Below are positions 46,201-55,113 of a DNA stretch of 64,000 bases, piece after piece (position 1 is the stretch's first letter; the number at the start of each line of letters is the position of its first letter). A model generated the notes under the pieces. It did not search any database and was not told the origin of the DNA. It saw only the letters and a list, made by a program, of their open reading frames with translations. Origin of the DNA: Ditylenchus dipsaci. Lineage: Eukaryota; Nematoda; Chromadorea; Rhabditida; Anguinidae. The translations under genes were made by a program, and so were the position numbers. The stretch spans positions 496,001 through 560,000 of the forward strand of contig SADC01000147.1 of NCBI GenBank assembly GCA_004194705.1. Direction: 5' to 3'.

Positions 46201-46330
46201 ATCAAAAAATAAAAATAAAAGTACTTTTAATTTGGCGCATCTAGGCAAATTACCCTTCTCAATAAGTGGTCTTCTGGGAGAAAAGGCTGGCTCAATAGCT
46301 GAGAGAATCATTGGACCAAAGCTTTAAATA
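40254..46330 (-). CDS. Unrecognised multi-exon gene
   Basis: Minus-strand stretches with codon-like sequence and splice sites, in transcript order: about 46326-46250 (MILSAIEPAFSPRRPLIEKG); 46185-45991 (SIVVESDEEEEIIVLPNPTT, then after a frame shift NKLEYDIPVAECSDPSAWDT); 42545-42207 (NIVTSIANKNAEKELDMQRE, TPFSLFQSYYQADV, then PYSFSLNAFTNQCITLEFFG); 42138-42070 (NFQAHFCGVDSKGKVVQF); 40490-40307 (VVVLHSPGRDHKALAAPND, RVAFFPEIELETGSGL, stop). A poly(A) signal follows at 40259. I do not recognise the family. Two in-frame stops (a TAG after LDMQREL, a TGA in the last exon) are not explained by single-base run errors, so the gene may be damaged. The 3.5-kb intron holds the nested pogo/tandem-end element. 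Confidence 0.42.
40780..40910. mobile_element. Poly-C/poly-G MITE
   Basis: AACCCCAAGTGCAACCCCCC...GAGTATGACTTCT at 40802 pairs with AGCTCATACTC...GGGGGGGGGTGTACTTGGGGT ending about 40901. Confidence 0.65.
41040..41712 (+). pseudogene. Coding-like debris with poly(A) signal, possibly MULE-derived
   Basis: Plus-strand frames include YWYCDKGRRKRQEVCFICPS (about 41073), NIAGCFFHLLKNFKKQLCEA (about 41353) and DHPTIRHFLAR (41479), followed by AATAAA at 41708. The GCFFHL piece resembles the CxxH block after the second catalytic aspartate of Mutator-like transposases. Stops and shifts are frequent. The assignment is tentative. Confidence 0.25.
41855..41975. repeat. GAGCAGATTTTGTCC tandem repeat
   Basis: Five to six diverged units (CCGGCAGATTTTGTCCTGAG, CGAGCAGATTTTGGCCCATT, CGAGCCGATTTTGTCTCC, CGAGCAGATTTTGTCCGTG). 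Open on both strands. It resembles one end of a tandem-motif transposon, but no inverted partner was found. Confidence 0.55.
42599..42740. mobile_element. AAGCGCCGGCGCTT palindromic MITE
   Basis: Ends CCGGTACCAGGATTG and CAATCCTGGCCGGTACC enclose repeated AAGCGCCGGCGCTT palindromes and GGCGCTGGCGTNTAAGC units. Strongly GC-rich against the surroundings. Confidence 0.65.
42818..43776. mobile_element. pogo-like element with CTCGATAGTAGATACC arms
   Basis: CAGTCGACCCTCGATAGTAG at 42818 and its complement ending at 43776 form the ends (TA on the right; AA on the left). Both arms contain tandem copies of CCCTCGATAGTAGATACCCC. A tandem-end element (43205-43601) is inserted in the middle. No transposase seen. 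Confidence 0.75.
43205..43601. mobile_element. Element with CGATTGATCCCATCCCGTC tandem ends
   Basis: The left end has four and the right end five or six inverted copies of a 22-27 bp unit around GACGATTGATCCCATCCCGTC, with AAAAGGGA spacers. The outermost 40 bp of both ends agree (TACACGGACGATTGATCC versus TACGTGACGATTGATCC). The non-repeated centre is only about 120 bp. Confidence 0.75.
43860..44379. other. No feature recognised
   Basis: AT-rich sequence with no domain or clear repeat. Confidence 0.35.
44380..44535. mobile_element. Poly-C family end
   Basis: Complement of 27541-27700: shared AGGCTTAGCC / GGGCTAAGCCTAAACTTGTT, CGTACGCTGG and the terminal GGTATTCGCTAGTAGCGCC. Confidence 0.55.
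44659..44841. mobile_element. 183-bp pogo-like MITE
   Basis: CAGTCAAGTCTCAATTAAAC and the complement ...AAATCGAGGGTTCACTG are flanked by TA. The arms contain repeated CCCGATTTAACGACACCTTG units. Confidence 0.8.
45009..45623. mobile_element. 615-bp TTAA-flanked foldback element
   Basis: AGGAGGAGTGTATCTCTTGT and its complement ACAAGAGATACACTCCCCCT are flanked by TTAA (45005-45008, 45624-45627). Arms pair over about 130 bp, including TTGCTGGTTCGAATC / GGATTCGAAGCAGCAA, a tRNA B-box-like motif present in both arms. Confidence 0.8.
45792..45949. mobile_element. CCGTATTT-type MITE
   Basis: Ends CCGTATTTTCTCTATTAAAC and ...TAATAGAGAAAATTACGG; the right flank is TA, the left is TT. Confidence 0.7.
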
Positions 46331-46339
46331 CGAAATGCA

Positions 46340-47030
46340 TCTAAAAAATCGGACACTAAGGTGTGAAAACCCACTTTATCCTCACATCAAACCACTTTTG
46401 AGTACAAGTCTGGCGCATTTATGTGCATTCCTGGCAGGACAAATATTTGAAGTAATTAAAAGAGAGTGTGCTGCCCTATTTTCCTTAAAAAATACTAATA
46501 AAACAGTTGCAAAATATTCGGGCAAACAAAAGGCAATCGACTTTGGCAAAAAACCCGTGTTTGATCATTTATTTTAAACGTGAAGAAAGCGTCTTAAAAA
46601 TGATAAAAAAATACCAACACAACTTTAACATTTTTCAAAAAAAAATAATGTCAAACCAATTCTATCTGTTAAAGTCTTAAACCGTAATAATAGCCGTATA
46701 AATGATCGCATTTAGGAAGATCAAATTTTTGTAACAAATGATCTACAGTAAGGACTCGCCCGAACGCGAATAACCAGTATATGTCCTAACCAGATTTAGT
46801 GTCCTAGAGAACACAATATAGGGGAATCAACCAGTATTACACCAAGATTAGTAACGGTGAATTCATCTGCACCGAATCATCTGCATTTGGCATCTCTTTA
46901 CGACTTTTGCAAAAAGATTCATAAATCACATGGTCACTTGTCTATTCTCTATTTTGCGACCTTTTCGTCTCATTTTTTCAGAGCTAGTCTTTACAGCAAT
47001 GTTTTTCCAATGTACTGTTTTACCTGTTTT
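46340..47030. other. No gene recognised
   Basis: Two plus-strand frames of about 90-100 codons cross this stretch but show no domain and no codon pattern I trust. Confidence 0.3.
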
Positions 47031-47039
47031 AAGGTAAAA

Positions 47040-47697
47040 ATGAATGAAAGAGAGCAAGCAAGTGAGAAAATCAAATCTAATACCATGTGGTGCTTGCCGA
47101 AAAAAATAAGGAAATGCTTTAATATTGATACGGTTTCCTTTACTGGAAGAATTTGTCTAGAGGAATAGAGTATGTTTGGATGCATCTTTTTCTAAGCTGG
47201 AGCTATTGGCGATGTTGGATCAAAGTGTCGAGGAATTTTACATAAATTTTACACATACATCATGCTTAAGAAACCTTTTTCACAGGAAGAGCAGTGACTT
47301 TTGATGGAGAGATATTGATCACCTCGAACTACAACCATTTGGGTGATACTTCCCGTGTAGAGCTAAAGCGTTTGCAAGTGTGGTTCAAAGAAAAGCAATT
47401 CTGAGTAAGGAAATGCATCGTTCGATTATCGCAGACTGCATTGCCGGGTGTCCACAGAGGCCAAACCTCTTGTTCGTCTTTCCCTCTTAGCCAGAAATAT
47501 TCGCAGTATCGGAACGTAGAAAATCTTGAACCTGCAACTCCAAAGAGTCTGCATGACTTGCTCGTAAGTATCTATCCAGTTTTTTAGCTTCATTATTTTT
47601 TGATTAGGTGCCTAATGAATACAAGCTTTTTGATAACGAAGAATTCCTTAAATACAAGAAATTTGCTGAAAAAAGTAGTATCCCAGGCTGGAAACTT
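47040..47697 (+). pseudogene. Mutator-like (FLYWCH-type) transposase N-terminal fragment
   Basis: Ordered pieces match the N-terminal half of FLYWCH-containing MULE transposases: an aromatic/Cys segment near 47200 (SWSYWRCW); GRAVTFDGEILITSNYNHLG at about 47286, then DTSRVELKRLQVW; EMHRSIIADCIAGCP; NIRQYRNVENLEPATPKSLH; and, after a GTAAGT...TTAG intron, VPNEYKLFDNEEFLKYKKF ending TAA at 47700. The catalytic domain is absent. It may once have mobilised the tandem-end elements nearby; that is inference. Confidence 0.55.
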
Positions 47698-47724
47698 TAA
47701 ATTGGTCGGGTCACTTTATTTTAA

Positions 47725-47895
47725 AGGACCATAATTTTTTGCGCGCACTGTCATGTACAAAAACTTGAATTGGCTGAGGGCACTTCTCTTTCGTCTAATG
47801 CTGTAAATCATCCGAGTCATTCGAAAAAACTCGAACGAGTACACTGATAGACGAAAGAGAGTGTCCCCGCCAATCCCAATTTTGCACATGGTCCC
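47725..47895. mobile_element. 171-bp TTAA-flanked MITE
   Basis: AGGACCATA and CATGGTCCC ends are flanked by TTAA (47721-47724, 47896-47899). The inner arms CTCTCTTTCGTCTA / AGACGAAAGAGAG and GAGTCATTCGA pair. Related to the remnant at 9028. Confidence 0.75.
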
Positions 47896-48299
47896 TTAAA
47901 AACGTAAATTCTTGAAAAAATTTTAAAAATTTAATTTTTAGCAGAGCAAATATTTTCTGTTCATTGGACGCTTTTTGAAATTCTGATAACGAGGTCATGG
48001 TCACTGGTTACTCTGGCTTGCCATGGTGCACCGATAAAAATCCAGTAGTTCAGATTTATTTGTTCTTACTCTACTAACAAAGGGTAAGCAAGTAATACGC
48101 AGTAATACTAAGGGCTGATCAAGACACTAAATGATTTTTTTTTGCTCACTTGAAGAATACAGATTATGCAAAGAATAAGAAAAAATTATTAAGAAAATAT
48201 TCTTGTTCGGAAGGATGTCCTCAATAAGATAATGGTTCAAAATTAACGACAATAAATGTACAAAAATTGTTTGATAAGTTTCAGATTTAAATTTTGGCG

Positions 48300-48470
48300 C
48301 TACTCGGTTATACCCCCCAAAAAAAGTGTACTCGGGAATACCCCCCCCCCCAATCCTATGCGCGCACGCACTTACCTTAGACATGATTCCGAGAAGTACA
48401 CTTGATCATAAAATGCATATAGAGTCTCTTTTTCCACGGCCAGTTGAAAAACATTGTACCGTATGTCCGA
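48300..48470. mobile_element. Poly-C element end with half GC core
   Basis: GGCGCTACTCGGTTATACCC, a second ATACCCCCCCCCC tract, then half of the core (CTTACCTTAGACATGATTCC to AATGCATATAGAGTCTC). Confidence 0.6.
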
Positions 48471-48580
48471 ATTTTCGTCACGTTTTATTTTGTTCATAAA
48501 TTTTTAAATTTGCGGTGTTTCGAAACGATCTTTTTCGTTTGAAAGCTGATATTCTGGGCAATCTAACGACACCTTATTTG

Positions 48581-49052
48581 GGGGTATAGACGTTTGGCGA
48601 ATATGAAACTTTTTTCAAATTCGCGAAACGTTGGCGAATTTGAAACTCAAAAGAGTAAATATCTCTAAGGGTATATATGGAGATACTTATTTAGACATAT
48701 CAAGGGTATTGGCCGCTTCGCGGCCAAAGACCAGCACACTCCACATGCAGGGATAGGGGTACATACATGTGTTAACCCCTGACCCTTGCAATGTGGAATA
48801 TGCTATTGGCTGAATGTGATGGCCAAAGTCTAGCATATTCCACATTGCAAGGGTAGGGGTTAACAGTATGTACCCCTATCCCTTGCAATGTGGAGTGTGC
48901 TGGTCTTTGGCCGCGAAGCGGCCAAATACCCTTAATATGTCTAATAAGTATCTCCATATATACCTTAGAGTATTTTACTCTTTGAGTTTCAAATTCGCCA
49001 AACGTTTCGCGAATTTGAAAAAAGTTTCATATTCGCCAAACGTCTATGCACC
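48581..49052. mobile_element. 472-bp palindromic insertion with 8-bp TSD
   Basis: GGGGTATAGACGTTTGGCGA and its near-complement form the ends, with CTTATTTG on both sides (48573-48580, 49053-49060). The opposite arm of the host (51070-51080) has the uninterrupted site. The centre has a second palindrome, GGCCGCTTCGCGGCC and CCCTTGCAATGTGGAGTGTG, the latter also at 12120. Confidence 0.85.
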
Positions 49053-49211
49053 CTTATTTGTATGGTTATTGCTATTTACAGATAGAAATTTTTCAAGCTG
49101 GAAAATGTTCTGAATTTTGCCCTAATTCTGGGTAAAGAATCCGAGTGCGGATCCTTGAGCGGATTCTTTCTTTTTTTATTAATTTTGCGGAAAACGCCTG
49201 ATTTTTAAATA

Positions 49212-50555
49212 CAGGTGTAGCAAGTATTTTTGGCTTTTTAAAATGGCTGTATTTTTAAAATTTCATAATCACATCAACCAGATAATTTTTTTATAGATAG
49301 TGCAAGACGAGAGTTTCGTTTAATACCAAATTTGTGCTACTAATCTATCTGATGCTTCAAAAATATCGATTTTAGTGCGATATGGTGTTCAGTACTCAAG
49401 AAAAGACCTTTTGTGTGGTTGAATTCGGCAAGTTGGGAAGTTGCGTTGCTGTGCAGAGAAGTTTCAAGCGCCAATATCTCTTTCAAGCTCGTGCTAAGGT
49501 TCCTCACAAAGACAGCATTAAACAATGGTTTGACAAGTTTATGGCTTTCGGGGATGTCAAGCGCAAGAAGAGAAACAACACAAGATTAGGGATTCTTCTT
49601 TTGATTTCAGATGGTTCGGACAGATCAGGTAATAGCTACAGTGCTCTCGTTTTTCACAGCCGATCGACATTCAAGTGTTCGCAGCGTGGCAAGAAAAGAA
49701 GGAACTACGTCAAGAAAGAACTATTCATCAAATTCTCAAGGTTATTTTCATTGAGTTAGCAATGAAGGACAATCATGTATTTTCAGGATAAAAATTCAAG
49801 CCATACAAGATTTCGCTTTATCCATGCTCTTCGTCCTCGAGATCATCAGGCTCGTGTTTTTCTTTGCTCAATCACAACTGGCACGTGTCACTGTCTTCGT
49901 TCTGATTGGCCGTCAAGGAATCTTTGGGCATGTTTCTTTACGATAACATCAACAGTGCCAACTATCTGAATCTTCTTCAACAACACGTGGGTCCTGATTT
50001 GCAAGAGTGGCCAAATTTCAATGAGTTGATTTTTATGCAGGTAGTGATTAATGGTCATTAACTTGTTGATTAATTTCCCTGTTAAGGATGGTGCACCTCC
50101 TCACTGGGCTCTTCGTGGGCGTGCGAACTTGTCTGAAACGTTTCCTGAACGATGGATGGGCAGAGGTTCTTCAAATTTTCCATGGCCGCCTTACTCACAG
50201 GATCTTACGCCATGTGACTTCTTTTGTGGAGCTGGATCAAAAGCCGAGTCTACCGTGAGCCGATTTCAGACCTGGATGTGCTTATTGGGAGAATGAAATT
50301 GCATTCGAACAACCGCCTCAAGAAATGATCAATATTGTATCGTAGCATATCCCTTCGATTGAACCGTTGTATCGCTGTGGGTGGTAGAAGTGTTAAAGAA
50401 ACATTTGCAAATGTTTGGATTTTTTGTTATAAAGTTTGGTATTAAACGAAAACTCCCGTCTTCCTTTATCTGATAAAAAAAGATCTGGTTGATGTGGTTA
50501 TGAAATTTTAAAAATACAGCCATTTTAAAAAGCCAAAAATACTTGCTACATCCTG
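49212..50555 (+). mobile_element. Near-complete mariner element
   Basis: CAGGTGTAGCAAGTATTTTT and the complement AAATACTTGCTACATCCTG are flanked by TA; about 70 bp of each end pair. At 1.34 kb with a transposase gene it has the size of a full mariner. Confidence 0.85.
49382..50410 (+). pseudogene. mariner transposase with frameshifts
   Basis: It begins MVFSTQEKTFCVVEFGKLGS, a DUF4817-type helix-turn-helix. Then VPHKDSIKQWFDKF, a short break, later NSANYLNLLQQHVGPDLQEW, then DGAPPHWALRGRANLSETF with the second catalytic Asp, and WPPYSQDLTPCDFF with the third. Order and spacing fit a complete transposase. At least four frame changes or stops break it, several next to runs of one base, so part of the damage may be sequence error. 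Confidence 0.8.
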
Positions 50556-51242
50556 TATTTATCTGATAACCCTGATCTTAGCTCCAAGATGACACCAACA
50601 GAATGATTTTAGAAAATTATAATAACAATCTGACTGGTCGTTGGATGGGGAGAAGCTCACCAAAGTTACCGTAACCGCCCGATCTCACACGTGCGACTTT
50701 TCGTGTGGGGCTACTTCAAGTCAGTCATTTACCACACTCAACCAGCCAATTTGGAGAAACTTCTTGAGAAAATTCAGCAGTGGCTTAACAACCTTCCTCA
50801 GGCGATGATAAATTATTCCATTATGGCATGACAGCGTCGTCTTCAAAGGTGGAAGTGAAGGGAAGTGAGAAGGAAAGGAGTAAGAAGTGTCGAGCAATCA
50901 TGTGAAAATGCATGAATCTCATGTTTCTTGTTCGTTGTCATCCTAGGAATTGAATAAAAAACTTCATGTTTTGCTCGATCGTGTCGCCCATTTTGCGAAA
51001 AATCAGGGTGAAATTTCAGAAACAACCTTGAAACTTGAAAATTTCTATCTGTAAATAGCAATAACCATACAAATAAGGTGTCGTTAGATTGCCAGATGTC
51101 AGCTTTCAACCGAAAAAAGATCGTTTCGAAACACTACAATTTTAAAGTTATGAACAAAATAAAACGTGACGAAAATTTGGACTTAACGTTAAAACAGTCG
51201 AAGAATATAATCATCTACGTATTCTCTCTATTAGTTCCACAC

Positions 51243-51447
51243 CAGGGTTCACAGATGTCCTGCTTTAGCAGGAATTTTCTGCTATTCGATTTTAAAATCT
51301 GCTTTTTGTGCGTGAAAAGCAGGAATTTTCACAGCTCTCACAGCATTTTATACAAGTATTTCCTGCCTTTAGGAGATTTTTGTTTTTAAATTCCTGCTTT
51401 CGGAGGAACAAAATCCTGCTTTTGCGATTTTCGATCTGTGAACTCTG
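51243..51447. mobile_element. 205-bp hAT-type MITE
   Basis: CAGGGTTCACAGAT and ATCTGTGAACTCTG ends are flanked by TTCCACAC (51235-51242) and TTCCACAT (51448-51455). Inner TCCTGCTTT repeats pair across the centre. Confidence 0.8.
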
Positions 51448-51697
51448 TTCCACATTCTCTAATAATCCACACCCTAGAGGGTGATCGGAAAATAATCCCA
51501 CACTCTCTAAAACCCACAGTCTCTAATAATCGCACAGTCTTTAATAATCCCACAGTAGAAAAATCGAGTTCAAAATCTGAATTCTTGGGGTCCTGTCAAT
51601 AACACGGCTCTGCTCGTGTAGGTTCGAATTCGGCCGTCTGCGCCAATTGTAATAACGTGAAAAACAGTTGCCTCGCTATTTTTATCCACACATTCAG

Positions 51698-52912
51698 GGT
51701 TATCCGACATTTGCGCGCCACGACATTTGCGCGCCAGAATACATTTCCATATCTGGACTTCAATTAAACCATCTAGATAGTGGATGAACCATCAGCTCAG
51801 TAATTTTTCGCCTAACAACTACATTACTATCAGGTTAGTAGGTGGATAAACTAAATTTAACTTTGAGTCAAGCGGGTTTTATATGTGTACATCATCCAAA
51901 ACCAGGAGCACTATTTTAAAAGACCAAAATAAATTCTTATCCAGGGTTTGTAATTGTCCTTTTAGAAAGATTTGTCTTTTTTTCGGGACTCCAAATCTTT
52001 TTATTTTTGAACTTTTCAGTCAAAATCTTTTTTTCTCGCTTCAAAATAGCAATAAGCACTGGATAAAATCACCCTCTTTCTTCAAAAATGGACAGAATGT
52101 TCTTTTTTACCCAAATCTCCTTTTTCAGAATTTTTCGTCACGAATCCTGTTTCATCAGACAAATTACCAGTGGACTCGGACCAGACTCTTCCCGGGCTGC
52201 CAGAAAAAGTAAAAAATTGCCACAGGTGAACATCCAGATTCCCACTTGTAGCTGAATATGGATTAAGTGGACCAAAACCGTTAACTCGCTTATTTCAAGC
52301 TCTTCACTAGTTTCATATACGAGATATATCCATCCATCCACTACCTCGGCATTAGGTACCGCTACTGGGTAATACTTCTTAAGACTAAGTACCGATGTGT
52401 GCATGCCTTGTATTAACACTTGAGCACTCTTCTTAGGCAAAACGACCTAGAACCACCTTTACGCCCTAAGGGCATGAAACTACTGCAAAACTGGGCTTCC
52501 TGCAAGTCAAATCGCTGTTTTCGCATCATAAAACCGTGTTCAGGTCACAATTCTGGTGAAGGTACAATGATTTTTAATTACTTACAGCTAATTCTAAAAT
52601 TTTGAGTTCTCGAGGTGAATATCTATGTAAGAGAGGACCAGGAAGTTTTTCTTACGCACCCTGAGGCTTAATGGTTGACTTATGACTGTTTTTAAGAAAT
52701 ATGATGTCTGCTACCGCCATGATTCGAACTTGTAATCTCAAAATTAGAGGATGAATCTATCGGGGGTGAATTTATCAATTCACAGAAGTAAATTACGGAG
52801 TAAATTTTAAAGTAAATTAACCGCCACCCAAACATTGTTGCTGATATGGTGGTTCACTTGAACTCCAGATATGAAAATGTATTCTGGCGCGCAAATGTCG
52901 GCGCGCGGAGGA
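51698..52912. mobile_element. Element with GACATTTGCGCGCC tandem ends
   Basis: The left end GGTTATCC is followed by two copies of GACATTTGCGCGCCA and then CATATCTGGACTTCAA. The right end has the inverse (52843-52912), about 80 bp in all, with one good and one decayed motif copy. The interior has a minus-strand frame (52440-52138, SAQVLIQGMHTSVLSLKKYY, VVDGWIYLVYETSEELE) that I do not recognise. The terminal GGTTAT resembles the element at 11614. Confidence 0.65.
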
Positions 52913-53139
52913 TGAAGTTATTGAAAAAGATTTGTTTGTGACGTGATGGGTTGTTTTTGAAAGAATAAATAATCTTTTGTCTGAATTGTTTGTTTTTGAT
53001 ATGAGAATCAAGGGATGATCAGAAATTAATCCACACTCTCTAATAAACCCACATCTCTCTAATAATCCACACCCTGAGGTTGATTGAAAAATAATCCCAC
53101 ATGTGGAACTAATAGAGTAACACTTTACTTAACCCCCCC

Positions 53140-53560
53140 CCACGCTGACCACTTTTGATGACATTTTTGAAAAACCGATTGCATATTCGTGTTTCTCGCC
53201 CGATTTTAGGCGCGAATTACAATCGTTTTCGGTAAAGATTACCAGTCGTTTCCGGTAAAGTGAAAAAAATTTTTTTTTTGAAAACACAGGGGGGTATCAT
53301 GGATTTTAGTCAAAATTTGGAAAATTTGAATTCGCGCCTTTTAATTTTGAAGGGGTTAAGGCTGTATAGGGAGGGGAAGGGAATAAAAGGGGCCAATTTT
53401 TATGGCAGAACGTTAGAAAAAAAACTATATTGCTATATTCTGGCTGTCTTACCATGTTTTTTAACTGAGCCGTGGCAAAAAGAGCCTCTATATGCATTTT
53501 ATGAGGAGACTGTCGTTCTATTAGAAGAAATACGGTAAATAGTGCAAATACGTAACCGGA
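53140..53560. mobile_element. Foldback arm remnant and MITE end
   Basis: A C run (53132-53139), GGGGGGTATCATGGATTTTAGT and GGCTGTATAGGGAGGGGAAG match the arms near 19100-19200. A CCGTATTT-type right end (TATTAGAAGAAATACGG) closes at 53535. The plus-strand frame across it is a repeat translation. Confidence 0.5.
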
Positions 53561-53574
53561 TGCTTAAGGACTTT

Positions 53575-54195
53575 CTGGCTTGTGCCCCTAAAAAATATTC
53601 TTTTTTAAGTATCTAAAACCATTTCAAGTAATATTTTTGCCATAAAGAACTCTAAAAGTAATTCAGAAAGGGACGAAAGGCTGTATGGGAGGGGAAAGGA
53701 CAAAACAAGGGCCACTTATATAAGAGGCCAATTAGCGAAAATGAAGATGTTGAACATAGTTTTGAATACTGGGGCCTACCGCATAAATAAACTCTGGTAT
53801 GCATGCTTTTTCATGCATCCAGAGTCGCTTTCGAGTGATTTGTGTCTAAGGTATGTGGGTGTGCGCATCTAACTCCAAGCCCCCAAACCCCTGCGCCCCC
53901 TTCGGGGCGCAGGGGGCTTGAGAGTTAGAGATGCGCGCACTCACTTACCTTAGACATGATTCCGAGAAGTACACTTGATCATAAAATGCATATAGAGTCT
54001 ATTTTTTGCCACGGCCCGAGTTGAAAACATGGTTAAAGCAGCTAAAAAAGTGGCCCCTGTATTATCCCCTCCCCTCCCATACAGCCCATAATCCCTTTTA
54101 AATTGCTTTTCTGGACTTTTTATGGCGAATTATTGCTGAAAAATGTGTTTTGACCACTCTAAAACTTGATTTTGGGGGGGGGGGGGTATTACGAG
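53575..54195. mobile_element. Poly-G ended foldback element with GC core
   Basis: Arms GGCTGTATGGGAGGGGAAAG (53671) and CCCTCCCCTCCCATACAGCC (54066) pair, as do the outer AAGTATCTAAAACCATTTCA / TGACCACTCTAAAACTTG regions weakly. The full GC core is at 53765-54015; a G run (54174-54186) and TATTACGAGTGCGTC form the right end. Confidence 0.65.
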
Positions 54196-54225
54196 TGCGT
54201 CAAATTTTTTATTTGAACCTGATAA

Positions 54226-54446
54226 AGAGCCATGCTCTCCTATTCAAATTTACCCCTAATTGAAAAAATTCTCCTAATCACTGATACTCTGTGCGGACTT
54301 TTTAACTTAGTTTCTTAACAAAACAAGGCCTAGAATTTAATTTTAGGCGTGGTTGAAGCAAGTTGAAAAATTCGAACGTAATTTAACGATTAGGAAAAAA
54401 ATTTTGGATTGGCGAGGGACAATTTAGAGCAGGTGAGCATGCCTCT
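54226..54446. mobile_element. TTAA-family MITE, diverged
   Basis: AGAGCCATGCTCTC... and ...GAGCATGCCTCT ends, with the inner ACAAAACAAGGCCTAGAATT block shared with 10330 and 63575. Right flank TTAA, left flank mutated. Confidence 0.6.
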
Positions 54447-54544
54447 TTAAGCAAACCTCATCCGGAATCCTTTAAAAATTTGTATAAATTTCTATGAAAC
54501 CTATCGAAAAGGTTTGAATATACAATTCTGAACTTTTCCGACAC

Positions 54545-54707
54545 TCGGATTGGGGCGAGATTGCAACAAAGCCAGCTAGAAAAAATTATGTCTTGTTCAT
54601 AGCGCTCCCACAATAGTAAAAGTGCCCAGTCTTTGGCTGTTTTGAGTTCATCGATTATGGCTAAAATAACTGGCTCAATGCTTTCAATTCCTTGTTCAGG
54701 TCCTTTA
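54545..54707 (-). CDS. Isolated coding-like exon
   Basis: After a TTATAG acceptor (54708) a minus-strand frame reads GPEQGIESIEPVILAIIDEL, then TAKDWALLLLWERYEQD. It looks like a real exon but has no domain I know. It could be a 5' exon of the unrecognised gene at 40.3-46.3 kb, which is on the same strand. Confidence 0.4.
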
Positions 54708-55113
54708 CACTATAAAACATAAATCTCAATCCTTAGAAATACAAAATAAAATTTTGCTGCTTTCGCTACGCCTGTAACTTCCCACTTCACACTTGACTTC
54801 GCATTTCGCACCTCCATTGTTGGATAGCCATTAAAATAGTTGTAAAAGGGTGTTCACTCTACATTTTACTCTAACTGCAATCTTTTTTCAACGGCAGTGT
54901 TTTTTGTCAGCCTTTCTTGTGTATTTTGATCGTATATTGCTGGAATTACTCGTTTATTTTAGAAAAGCATTGTGTTATTTACTACATCAGCAACAAGAAT
55001 GCAACAAGAAATGTTCAGGCTCGCAGCCATGTTTTCCTCAATACACTTTGTTGCGCCTCATACCCCCAACAAAGGAATAAATAAAAACGAGAAATTTATA
55101 GCTAACGTATTTC

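Larger units (their letters stand above)
48473..51179 (+). mobile_element. Tc1/mariner element with long inverted ends, containing two later insertions
   Basis: Arms of about 120 bp (AATTTTCGTCACGTTTTATT, GTGTTTCGAAACGATCTTTT, CAATCTAACGACACCTTATT at 48473-48580) recur inverted at 51070-51176. The remaining transposase piece (50630-50830) reads GRWMGRSSPKLP, then CDFFVWGYFKSVIYHTQPAN and MINYSIMA after frame correction. This is the mariner C-terminus with the third catalytic aspartate. Insertions at 48581-49052 and 49212-50555 split it. Confidence 0.75.
51221..53118. mobile_element. CCGTATTT-related element with TCTCTAATAATCCCACAC repeats, host to two insertions
   Basis: The left end TACGTATTCTCTCTATTAGTTCCACA (from 51217) pairs with TGTGGAACTAATAGAG (53101-53116). 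Inside both ends are repeated CCCACACTCTCTAATAATC units (51452-51560, 53028-53100). A hAT MITE (51243-51447) and a tandem-end element (51698-52912) lie within it. Confidence 0.6.

Noticed and set aside
46311..46577. Plus-strand 88-codon frame
   Set aside because: It partly overlaps a better minus-strand exon and has no recognisable domain.
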